A DNA stretch of 64,000 nt, from assembly GCF_002813325.1 (NCBI RefSeq), contig NZ_PHUG01000001.1, positions 4,402,001 to 4,466,000 on the forward strand, given 5' to 3'. How positions within the stretch are numbered: the first letter of the stretch is position 1; each line of letters begins with the position of its first letter. Of the stretch, positions 1-10,713 are shown one piece after another. This DNA comes from Janthinobacterium sp. 64. GTDB taxonomy: Bacteria > Pseudomonadota > Gammaproteobacteria > Burkholderiales > Burkholderiaceae_D. Made by a program: the position numbers and the translations under genes. The notes beneath the pieces are model-generated. The model ran no database searches, was not told where the DNA came from, and saw only the letters and a list, made by a program, of their open reading frames with translations.

Positions 1-2472
<2,472 letters not shown>

Positions 2473-2495
2473 ACCGTTCTTTGCGTGAATGCAAG

Positions 2496-2521
2496 GCGTG
2501 CCTCCGGGCACGCTTTTTTTA
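2496..2521 (+). terminator. Rho-independent terminator of the S8 protease gene
   Basis: The stem GCGTGCC (2496-2502) pairs with GGCACGC (2507-2513) around a 4-nt loop and is followed by seven T residues. It begins 24 bases after the protease stop codon. Confidence 0.85.
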
Positions 2522-2629
2522 TTCAGGCCCCCCCCGTTCGGGAGGAATAGCACTTGCATGGCGGTAAAGCCAACGGTATCTTGTCGGATAGCCATGGCTT
2601 TGTGGCCTGGCATTCTTGGGGAGTCGCGC

Positions 2630-3247
2630 GTGACCAGTTTCCGCACCAATACCGACCGCCTGCTGGAAGTGCGCCTGCAGGATGAAAAAGTGCTGGCGAT
2701 TGCCGGCGCCATGGTCGCCTATACGGGCGCCATCAAATTTGAAAAATCCTTGCTGGGCGGCGAGGGCATCTTCGGCGCGCTCAAGCGCAAGGTGACGAAC
2801 GAAGGCATGCAGCTGATGCAGGCTGCAGGCAGCGGCACGGTGTTTTTCGCGCAGAATGCGGCCGAGATCACCGTCATGGCGCTGGCCGGCGAAAAGCTGA
2901 CCATTGAAAGCAGCAGCCTGCTGGCCTATGACACGGGCCTGAAGACGGGCACCAGCTTTGCCGGCTTGCGCGGCGCCAGCTCGGGCCAGGGCCTGTTTTC
3001 CACCACCGTCGAAGGCCACGGCAACCTGGCCGTCATTTCGCGCGGCAACCTGATCATGCTGGAAGTGACGCCGGCGCACCCGCTGCGCGTGGACCCGGAC
3101 GCCTTCGTCGGCTTCAAGGGCGATATCCGCCAGGAATTCGTTTTTGATGTCAACTGGCGCACGATGATCGGCCAGAGCTCGGGCGAATCGTACCAGCACA
3201 AATTCACAGGCCAGGGCGTGGTGTTCATCCAGCCCGCCGAACGTTAA
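2630..3247 (+). CDS. AIM24 family protein, first of three tandem copies
   Basis: This 205-residue protein starts VTSFRTNTDRLLEVRLQDEKV. I chose the GTG at 2630 because GGGGAG (2618-2623) lies six bases before it; in-frame ATGs further upstream would put the start close to the protease terminator and lack such a site. The body shows AIM24 hallmarks: an alternating beta pattern, a 'KGAMVAYTG'-like turn (here AGAMVAYTG), GSGTVFFAQ, and a C-terminal SGESYQHKFTGQGVVFIQPAER nearly identical to that of the next gene. AIM24 is named from a yeast mitochondrial protein; the bacterial role is unknown. No signal peptide is seen. It is probably cotranscribed with the two genes that follow. Confidence 0.85.
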   Translation: MTSFRTNTDRLLEVRLQDEKVLAIAGAMVAYTGAIKFEKSLLGGEGIFGALKRKVTNEGMQLMQAAGSGTVFFAQNAAEITVMALAGEKLTIESSSLLAYDTGLKTGTSFAGLRGASSGQGLFSTTVEGHGNLAVISRGNLIMLEVTPAHPLRVDPDAFVGFKGDIRQEFVFDVNWRTMIGQSSGESYQHKFTGQGVVFIQPAER

Positions 3248-3264
3248 GTCAGCGAGGACCCGCG

Positions 3265-3906
3265 ATGCCTGTCTATCAGCAGATCAATGAAAAGATGCTT
3301 GAGGTCAAACTCGGCAATGAAGAAGTGTTCGCCCGCAAGGGCGCCATGGTGTCTTACCAGGGCGACGTGGCGTTCAGCCGCTCCTTCCTGGCCGGCCAGG
3401 GCGTGCAAAGCCTGGCCATGCGCGCCGTCACGAACGAAGGCTACGCCATGATGTCGGCGCGTGGCACGGGCAGCGTGTTTTACGCCCAGGGCGGCCTGTT
3501 CGTCACCATCGTCCCCGTGCGCGGCGAAACTTTTTATGTGGAAAGCGATTCCCTGCTGGCCTTCGATGCGCGCCTGACGGCCGGCACCATGTTCCTTGGC
3601 AACCAGGGCGGCGTGCAGGGCGTGGTGCGCGGCATGGCTTCCGGCCAGGGGCTGTTCACCACCACCTTGCAAGGCACGGGCGAAGTGGCGATTTTGTCGG
3701 ATGGTAACGCCATCGGCTTGCCCGTCACGCCGGACGTACCCGTGTTTGTCGACCCGCAAGCGTATATCGGCCACACGGGGCAGCTGAGCTCGACCATCGT
3801 CACGGACTTGAACTGGAAAACCTTCGTCGGCCAGGCGTCCGGCGAATCGTACCAGGTGAAGTTTACGGGCCAGGGCACGGTCTACATCCAAGCGAGCGAA
3901 AGGTAA
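3265..3906 (+). CDS. AIM24 family protein, second tandem copy
   Basis: This 213-residue protein begins 17 bases after the previous stop, with GAGGAC as ribosome site. It shares the same core: VFARKGAMVSYQGDVAF near residues 20-40, RGTGSVFYAQGG near 70-82, and the C-terminal SGESYQVKFTGQGTVYIQASER. Similarity with the preceding gene is clear along the whole length, so the pair arose by duplication. Function is not known; the family fold is a beta-rich trimer-like domain. Confidence in the family is high, in any role low. Confidence 0.87.
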   Translation: MPVYQQINEKMLEVKLGNEEVFARKGAMVSYQGDVAFSRSFLAGQGVQSLAMRAVTNEGYAMMSARGTGSVFYAQGGLFVTIVPVRGETFYVESDSLLAFDARLTAGTMFLGNQGGVQGVVRGMASGQGLFTTTLQGTGEVAILSDGNAIGLPVTPDVPVFVDPQAYIGHTGQLSSTIVTDLNWKTFVGQASGESYQVKFTGQGTVYIQASER

Positions 3907-3909
3907 GCC

Positions 3910-4647
3910 ATGACGATTTACAATCCCGATACCTTGCCGAAGAACGATAACCTGAACCGTTTTTCGTATGTCATCGACGTCAAGGAACAGATCTTCATTC
4001 GCAAGGGCAAGATGATCGCCTTCTATGGCGAGCTGCGCTTCGAAGCCATGGGCAGCAGCGTGCTCGACCTGATCGTGCGCAATGCCTTCAATGCGCCCAA
4101 GTACGTGCACCATTTTGTCGTGGCGCAAGGCCAGGGCCAATTGATCCTGGGTGACAACGGCAACGACCTGGCGTGCTACGACCTGGACAACGCCAACATG
4201 ACCATCCGCGCGAAAAACCTGCTGGGTTTTACCAAGGATGTGATTTGCCAGGAATCGACCTTGCCCGGTTATCTGACCATGATCGGCACGGGTAAAGTGA
4301 TCGCCTCGTCGAACGGTCCCGTGCATTTCCTGGAACTGCCGTGCCGCGTGGACGAGCAGGCCGTGCTGGGCTGGGCCGATTGCCCCAGTCCCTCGTATCA
4401 CTACGATTACGCCCACGTGCAGGGCTGGGCCTCGGCCGCCGGCGCGCTCACGGGTTTTAGCCTGTCGGGCGAGGAAAAGCAGATCGACTTCACGGGCGCC
4501 GGCACGGTGCTGGTGCAGTCGTCCGAGCTGGACGTGACGGGCAGCTCGGCCTTGGCCAACCTGCTGGCGCAATTGCCGCTGCTGGGCAAGGAAGACCTGG
4601 GGACCTTGAGCTTGTCCGTGCAGCAGCAGATGAAGCAGGAGCGTTAA
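3910..4647 (+). CDS. AIM24 family protein, third and most divergent tandem copy
   Basis: The ATG is three bases after the previous stop, so translational coupling is likely. The 245-residue product has the family signature IFIRKGKMIAFYGELRFEAMGSS (about residues 28-50), then GQGQLILGDNGND and a 'GTGKVIASSNGPVHFLELP' strand pair. It carries a C-terminal extension of about 30 residues (LANLLAQLPLLGKEDLGTLSLSVQQQMKQER) not present in the other two. It is the last gene of the presumed operon and ends six bases before the convergent crotonase gene. Confidence 0.85.
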   Translation: MTIYNPDTLPKNDNLNRFSYVIDVKEQIFIRKGKMIAFYGELRFEAMGSSVLDLIVRNAFNAPKYVHHFVVAQGQGQLILGDNGNDLACYDLDNANMTIRAKNLLGFTKDVICQESTLPGYLTMIGTGKVIASSNGPVHFLELPCRVDEQAVLGWADCPSPSYHYDYAHVQGWASAAGALTGFSLSGEEKQIDFTGAGTVLVQSSELDVTGSSALANLLAQLPLLGKEDLGTLSLSVQQQMKQER

Positions 4648-4653
4648 GTTATA

Positions 4654-5451
4654 TTACGGCCGCGCCCAGTTGGGCGGCCGCTTTTCCAGGAAGGCGGTGA
4701 CGCCTTCGTCCGCATCCTCTTCCATCATGTTGCGAGCCATCACGTCGCCCGCATACGCATACGCCTCGTCCAGCGGCAGCTGGCGCTGTCGGTAGAACAT
4801 TTGCTTGCCGTAGCGGATGGCCGTCGGGCTTTTCGCCATGATCTGCTGCGCCAGGCGCGCCACGGCCTCGTCGAGTGCCGCGTCGGCCACCGTTTCGTTG
4901 ATCAGGCCCCAGTCGGCGGCCGTGTCGGCGTCGATGAAGCGGCCCGTCACCAGCATGTCGAAGGCCCGCTTGGGCGAGACGTTGCGCGACAGGGCCACCG
5001 ACGGCGTGGCGCAAAACAGGCCCACGTTGATGCCGGAGACGGCAAAGCGCGCGGACGCGCCCGCCACGGCCAGGTCGCAGCTGGCGACCAGCTGGCAGCC
5101 GGCCGCCGTGGCGATGCCATGCACGCGGGCAATCACGGGTACGGGCAAGGTTTGAATGGCTTGCATCACGCGCGAGCATTGCGCGAATAGGGTCTGATAA
5201 TAATCAAGCTGGCGCGTAGCCTGCATCTGGCGCAAATCGTGGCCCGCGCAAAAGGCTTTGCCTTCGGCGGCCAGCACCACGCAACGCACGTGCGGCTGCT
5301 GCGCGATGGCATCGAACGCCTCTTGCAGCGCGCCCAGCATGGCTTCCGACAGGGCATTGAATTGCAGCGGACGGTTCAGGCGCAGGGTGACGAGGCCAGC
5401 CTCGTCCTCGCGCAGCACCAGCGGTGCTTGCGGGTCATGTGTTGCGGTCAT
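4654..5451 (-). CDS. enoyl-CoA hydratase/isomerase family protein, ECHDC3-like
   Basis: A 265-residue crotonase-fold protein. It has the N-terminal LRLNRPLQFNALS, the oxyanion region AEGKAFCAGHDL, and the core HGIATAAGCQLVASCDLAVAGASARFAVSGINVGLFCATPSVAL. This run is that of the ECHDC3 subgroup. In classical hydratases two Glu residues do the chemistry (in GGGCEL and in FGQPEI); here the aligned positions are Gln (AAGCQL) and Gly (FAVSGI). It should therefore bind an acyl-CoA but is unlikely to hydrate 2-enoyl-CoA in the usual way. It converges with the AIM24 operon. Confidence 0.9.
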   Translation of the reverse strand: MTATHDPQAPLVLREDEAGLVTLRLNRPLQFNALSEAMLGALQEAFDAIAQQPHVRCVVLAAEGKAFCAGHDLRQMQATRQLDYYQTLFAQCSRVMQAIQTLPVPVIARVHGIATAAGCQLVASCDLAVAGASARFAVSGINVGLFCATPSVALSRNVSPKRAFDMLVTGRFIDADTAADWGLINETVADAALDEAVARLAQQIMAKSPTAIRYGKQMFYRQRQLPLDEAYAYAGDVMARNMMEEDADEGVTAFLEKRPPNWARP

Positions 5452-5493
5452 GCGGTCTCCAGTGGCCTGATGGCCTTGTTGTTCTAGGAAATC

Positions 5494-6123
5494 TTATTTG
5501 GCGGCATTGACGCTGCCGATACCGGCGATCGACTTGTGCACGATCTTCGGCTTGCCGTAATAGATCAGTTCGCCCATGCCGCGCACCACGGCGTTCAGTT
5601 CGCCCGAGGAATACACTTTGACGGAGCCGATGCCGTCGAAATTGACGTCGACGTTTTTCGCCAGCAAGGCTTTCGTATCGACTTCGCCCACGCCTTGCGC
5701 CTTCAGGCGCAGCCAGTCGACCTGGCCATCGGCGGCCAGGCGGCCCGCGCCCTTGTAGCTGATGTCGACTCTTGGACCATTGAGCTTGGTCAAGATCTTC
5801 TCGCCCGCGCCTTCCGCGATCAGCTTGCGCAAGGTGGGCATGGTGATGATGACGCGCGGGTCGCCCTCGGTCTTCTTGATATCTTTATCCTTCATGGAAA
5901 TTTTCAGCTCGCCATCGACCACTTCCGTGATGACGCCGCTGAGGAATTTCTGGTCGCCGCGCAGCAGCAGGCTTTGTTCCTTGCCCGATTCCACTTCGAT
6001 GCTGATGGGGCCGCGGATGTCGATGGCGTTGAAGGCGGCTACCGTGCGGGTTTGCTCGTCGGCATGCGCGAGGGTGGACAGGCAGGCGAGGGACAGGACG
6101 GACAACAGGAACAGAGGGCGCAT
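5494..6123 (-). CDS. secreted head-GIN domain (DUF2807) protein
   Basis: The 209-residue product begins MRPLFLLSVLSLACLSTLAHA, a clear signal peptide cut after AHA. The mature part (FNAIDIRGPISIEVESGKEQSLLLRGD...) and its repeated short beta turns (GAGEKILTKL, GAGRLAADG, GVGEVDTKALL, GIGSVKVYS, GMGELIYYG, GIGSVNAA) match the putative auto-transporter adhesin head GIN family, a beta-helix-like fold. The start at 6123 has AAGGA about eight bases upstream; a longer in-frame ORF lacks such support. It probably acts in the periplasm or outer envelope. No specific function is known. Confidence 0.82.
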   Translation of the reverse strand: MRPLFLLSVLSLACLSTLAHADEQTRTVAAFNAIDIRGPISIEVESGKEQSLLLRGDQKFLSGVITEVVDGELKISMKDKDIKKTEGDPRVIITMPTLRKLIAEGAGEKILTKLNGPRVDISYKGAGRLAADGQVDWLRLKAQGVGEVDTKALLAKNVDVNFDGIGSVKVYSSGELNAVVRGMGELIYYGKPKIVHKSIAGIGSVNAAK

Positions 6124-6297
6124 GGCGGTTTCCTTGAGTAGTTGATCAGTGTATTCTATTGTGCAACATCTCCATTGGGGAGAACTTTGCGATGAACGGC
6201 ACAAATCGCGGCGCGGATGACAGCCGCCGCCGGCCAGCCGCGCGCCCGGCAAGGCGCCGTTGGGCTATGCTGTGGCGTACCGCGTCCTGGAGCCTGC

Positions 6298-6858
6298 ATG
6301 AAAAATTACCACAAAGAAGATTATCCCGTCGCCGATATCCGCCGCTTCCTCGAACCGGGGCCCGTGGTACTGGTCAGTTCCACGTGGCAGGGCGAGAGCG
6401 ACGTCATGACCATGGCCTGGCACATGTTGATGGAGTTCACACCATCCTTGCTGGGCTGCTTCATTTCCGATGCGAACCACAGCTATGAAATGATCAAGCG
6501 CAGCATGGAATGCGTGATCAACCTGCCCACGGCCGACATGGTCGACCAGGTGGTCGCCATCGGCAATTGCAGCGGCGAAGACACGGACAAGTTCACCGCC
6601 TTCGGCCTCACGCCGCAGCCGGCCGAGCTGGTGGGCGCACCGCTGATCGCCGAGTGCTACGCCAACTTCGAATGCAAGCTGGCCCAGGTGTCGGGCAACC
6701 CGAAAGGCGGCTTCTTCATCTTCGAGTGCGTGAAAGCCCACGTGGCTACGTCGCCCAAGCTGCCGGAAACGTTACATTACCGCGGCAACGGCGAGTTCAT
6801 GGTGTCGGGGCGGACCATCAGCCGCAAGAGCCTGATGAAGCCCGAGATAGACACCTGA
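6298..6858 (+). CDS. flavin reductase-like FMN-binding protein
   Basis: The 186-residue product (MKNYHKEDYPVADIRRFLEPGPVVLVSS) matches the flavin-reductase-like split-barrel family. 'GPVVLVSSTWQGESDVMTMAWH' is the FMN-facing strand pair, and 'SYEMIKRSMECVINLP' and 'LIAECYANFECKL' are conserved later elements. Members use FMN and NAD(P)H or act as flavin-binding oxidoreductases; the substrate cannot be told. The ATG at 6298 follows TGGAG and is preferred to an earlier GC-rich in-frame extension. The last codons and stop form one arm of the inverted repeat at 6850-6969. Confidence 0.85.
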   Translation: MKNYHKEDYPVADIRRFLEPGPVVLVSSTWQGESDVMTMAWHMLMEFTPSLLGCFISDANHSYEMIKRSMECVINLPTADMVDQVVAIGNCSGEDTDKFTAFGLTPQPAELVGAPLIAECYANFECKLAQVSGNPKGGFFIFECVKAHVATSPKLPETLHYRGNGEFMVSGRTISRKSLMKPEIDT

Positions 6859-6969
6859 CCAAACCTACTGCGCGTCGATATAGGCGGCCTGCGATGCTCA
6901 CCGTACTTGAGTACGGTTGCGCTTCTTAGCCACCTCTATCTTCCGCTCGCTACGGTTTTGTCAGGTGTC
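6850..6969. repeat. about 120-bp imperfect palindrome between convergent genes
   Basis: Outer arms 6850-6864 (GACACCTGACcAAAC) and 6955-6969 (GTTTTGTCAGGTGTC) pair over 15 bases with one mismatch. A second matching block (GATATAGGCGGC near 6877-6888 against GCCACCTCTATC at 6929-6940) pairs at about ten of twelve positions. The tip is a perfect 7-bp hairpin, ACCGTAC-TTGA-GTACGGT (6900-6917). The element covers the flavin-reductase stop codon and lies just beyond the end of gdhA. It could be a dispersed palindromic repeat or a bidirectional RNA structure; there is no T-run, so it is not a standard terminator. Confidence 0.7.
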
Positions 6970-6994
6970 GTGAGGCCGCTTAAATCACCCCCCC

Positions 6995-8338
<1,344 letters not shown>

Positions 8339-8600
8339 CAGAATTCCATGGAGGTAATCGGTTATTTGGGCAACTATCATCGCAGATTTCGCACAAAAAT
8401 GGTGCGGAAATTTGGTTTTGAGGGGTTTCTGCTACATTCTGGGGCGCATTTTCCGGCTGGCCGGCGCGGCAAAACAGGTAGTGCTCTGGTGGTTTTTAAG
8501 AATTGTTTATTTATTGAAAGATTGACAGATCCCAATCACCCCTGTGGGTAGTCAGGCAAGAATGACTTGCTGTTTGCCAACTTTGAATGGGGGAATCCTT
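8339..8600. other. 262-bp divergent intergenic region, gdhA / lipoprotein gene
   Basis: This must hold promoters for both neighbours. One imperfect hairpin is visible near 8385-8412 (ATTTCGCAC and GTGCGGAAAT around an A-rich loop), on the gdhA side. No convincing -35/-10 pair or known operator was recognised. Confidence 0.4.
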
Positions 8601-9197
8601 ATGTTCAAGTGTCTTGCCACTAAAAGCGCGCCTATCGTCATCGCCTTGCTTTGCGCGCACATGCTTTCCGGATGCGTAACAAAGACAGTGCCAGTGGTAG
8701 CATCGGCCTCAAGCTATGAATGCAGGCCGACGCCAGTCGATGGCTTGCCCATGGCGGGGGAGGGTGCGTATGGATGCCATTTTCAACTGCTCGATACGGA
8801 GACGAAAGCAATTCTCGTCAATACACCGTATTCGCTCGACGTCTATGCACCGTCGAAATCGGCAGCCTCAGCAACACCCTTTCTCACTACACTGAAAGGT
8901 GTGACCGATGCGCATGGGCGATCCGGATTCATACGGGCATCATTTCCCATCACTCCCGAGCGCATGCGATTTGTGCGGGTGGTGGGAAGCGGGCCATATG
9001 GCCTCAGTCCTCAATTGTTGCGCCCGACGGACGGCTCGGGCGTGGCCGGCATGCATTATCACGTGACAGGTTGCGGATACGATCAAACAGGCATTACCGA
9101 TGAGCAAGGTCTTGCGCCCCTGTTTCTCAGTGTATCCGAGTGCAAACTGAAAGCGGCTTTTTACATGTGCCGTAATGGCAAGTGCCCGACCAAGTGA
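8601..9197 (+). CDS. predicted lipoprotein of unknown function
   Basis: The 198-residue product starts MFKCLATKSAPIVIALLCAHMLSGC; LSGC is a lipobox with Cys at residue 25, so it should be anchored in the envelope. GGGGGA eight bases upstream supports the ATG at 8601. The mature part has eight further Cys residues, including pairs near the C-terminus (CGYDQTG..., CKLKAAFYMCRNGKC), which may form disulfides. I recognise no domain; a central stretch (LDTETKAILVNTPYSLDV...GVTDAHGRSGFI) resembles the surface-exposed beta-sandwich pattern seen in effector-associated lipoproteins, but this is only an impression. Base composition looks less GC-rich than neighbours. Confidence 0.75.
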   Translation: MFKCLATKSAPIVIALLCAHMLSGCVTKTVPVVASASSYECRPTPVDGLPMAGEGAYGCHFQLLDTETKAILVNTPYSLDVYAPSKSAASATPFLTTLKGVTDAHGRSGFIRASFPITPERMRFVRVVGSGPYGLSPQLLRPTDGSGVAGMHYHVTGCGYDQTGITDEQGLAPLFLSVSECKLKAAFYMCRNGKCPTK

Positions 9198-9228
9198 CGT
9201 CTCCGTCGCCTCCTTGCGCAGCCCATAA

Positions 9229-9262
9229 ACGACAACGCCAGCCCGCAGGCTGGCGTTGTCGT
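9229..9262. terminator. bidirectional hairpin between convergent genes
   Basis: A perfect 15-bp stem (9229-9243 with 9248-9262) around the loop CGCA separates the lipoprotein gene (+) from the DUF819 gene (-). T residues after the stem are few on either strand, so termination strength is uncertain. Confidence 0.65.
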
Positions 9263-9281
9263 CACTGCGCTGCCAGGAGCG

Positions 9282-10529
9282 TCACCCCGCCATGCCGCGC
9301 AGGATCAAACCCGTGATGTAGGCGCCATAGGTGCCCAGCGCGTAGCCCAGCACGGCCAGCAGCACGCCGACGGGGGCCAGCGAAGGGTGGAAGGCGCTGG
9401 CGATGACGGGGGCGGAAGCGGCACCGCCGATGTTCGCCTGCGAGCCGACGGCCATGAAGAACAGCGGTGCGCGGATCAGCTTGGCGACGAGCAGCATCAG
9501 GCCGCCATGCACGGCGATCCAGATCAGGCCCAACAGGAACAGGAAAGGCTTGTCGAACAGGGCTTTCAAGTCCATGTGCATGCCGATGGTGGCCACCAGC
9601 ACGTACAGCATGGCCGAGCCGATGGTCGAGGCGCCCGCGCCTTCCAGGCTGCGCGCTTTGGTAAAGCTCAGCAGCAGGCCGAAGGTGGTGGCGAGCACGA
9701 CGATCCAGAAAAAGTTCGACGTCAGGCTGTAATCCTGCAGGCGCCACTCGGCGGGCAGGGTGGCGATCCAGCTGATGATGGGGCCGGCCAGGAAGTGTGA
9801 CAGGCCCGTCACGCCCAGGCCCACGCCGAGGATGATCATGATATCGGTCAGGCTGGCGATGCGCGCGTGCTGGGCCCGATAACTTTCGATGCTGTCCTTG
9901 AGCGCATTGATGGCGGATAAATCCGCGCCGGTCCAGCGGTCGAAGGCGCCCGCGCGGCCGGCCAGGAACAGCAGCACGGCCGTCCAGACGTTGGCCACCA
10001 GCACGTCGACGGCGACGAACTGGCCGAACAGCGTGGCGTCGACTTCAAACACTTCCTTCATGGCCGCCTGGTTGGCGCCGCCGCCTATCCACGAACCGGC
10101 GACGGTCGTCATGCCGCGCCAGGTGTCGCCCGCCACCGTTTCCGGGTGGATCAAACGCAAGGCTTCGAACGAAACGAGGGCGCCCAGCATCACGCCCAGC
10201 GTGCCCGTCAAAAACATGATGATGGCCTTGGGGCCGAGGCGGATGATGCCGCCGAAATCGATGGCCACGCACAGCAGCACCAGCGCGCTGGGCAGCAGAT
10301 AGTCGCGTGCCACGGCGTACAGGCCGGAGGCGTTGCCGTTGATGATGCCAAACGTGTTGAGCAGCGCCGGGATCAAATAGCACATCAGCAGCGACGGGAT
10401 ATAGGTATAAAACTTTTTCCAGAAGCCGTCTGCGCGGGAGGCTGTCCAGAAGACGGCCCCCAGGGTCATGGCGAGCAGGCCGAGGACGACGGCGTCGTTG
10501 GTGATGAGGGCGGTATTGGCAGGTGGCAT
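9282..10529 (-). CDS. DUF819 family integral membrane protein
   Basis: The 415-residue product is very hydrophobic, with about ten membrane helices (for example AVVLGLLAMTLGAVFW, DYLLPSALVLLCVAIDF, AIIMFLTGTLGVMLGALVSF, FFWIVVLATTFGLLLSF, PFLFLLGLIWIAVHGGLMLLVAKL). It carries the family motifs WIGGGANQAAMKEVF and GSQANIGGAASAPVIASAF, a pseudo-repeat of Gly/Asn-rich re-entrant turns that suggests a transporter. The substrate is unknown. The start MPPANTALITND at 10529 is chosen because a preceding 27-residue in-frame extension has no homologous look. A 21-bp palindrome lies about 90 bases upstream and may be its operator. Confidence 0.87.
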   Translation of the reverse strand: MPPANTALITNDAVVLGLLAMTLGAVFWTASRADGFWKKFYTYIPSLLMCYLIPALLNTFGIINGNASGLYAVARDYLLPSALVLLCVAIDFGGIIRLGPKAIIMFLTGTLGVMLGALVSFEALRLIHPETVAGDTWRGMTTVAGSWIGGGANQAAMKEVFEVDATLFGQFVAVDVLVANVWTAVLLFLAGRAGAFDRWTGADLSAINALKDSIESYRAQHARIASLTDIMIILGVGLGVTGLSHFLAGPIISWIATLPAEWRLQDYSLTSNFFWIVVLATTFGLLLSFTKARSLEGAGASTIGSAMLYVLVATIGMHMDLKALFDKPFLFLLGLIWIAVHGGLMLLVAKLIRAPLFFMAVGSQANIGGAASAPVIASAFHPSLAPVGVLLAVLGYALGTYGAYITGLILRGMAG

Positions 10530-10617
10530 CGGGGATTCCGGTGAACGTGTCAGGAACGCCCGGGATGCCGATAAGGCCCCCGGGTGCGAGGTGGCCGTAT
10601 CGTATAGCAATGTTGAG

Positions 10618-10638
10618 GCTTAAACAAATTGTTTAAGC
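10618..10638. promoter_or_regulatory. perfect 21-bp palindrome, candidate operator upstream of the DUF819 gene
   Basis: Arms GCTTAAACAA (10618-10627) and TTGTTTAAGC (10629-10638) are exact reverse complements around a single A. On the minus strand it overlaps a place where a -35 element would sit relative to TATACG (about 10600-10605). Such AT-rich perfect dyads are typical dimeric repressor sites, and the nearest downstream gene is the DUF819 transporter. Confidence 0.6.
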
Positions 10639-10713
10639 GGCGATGTGCGGATTTTTACTTGTCAAATCAAACACTTGGAAACTGCTACGCCACCTGGCGC
10701 AGCAGACTGGCGG

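Noticed and set aside
4658..4684. Terminator for the AIM24 operon inside the end of the convergent crotonase gene
   Set aside because: A GGCC/GGGC hairpin with a bulge and four T is visible, but it lies in coding sequence and is not strong enough to list.
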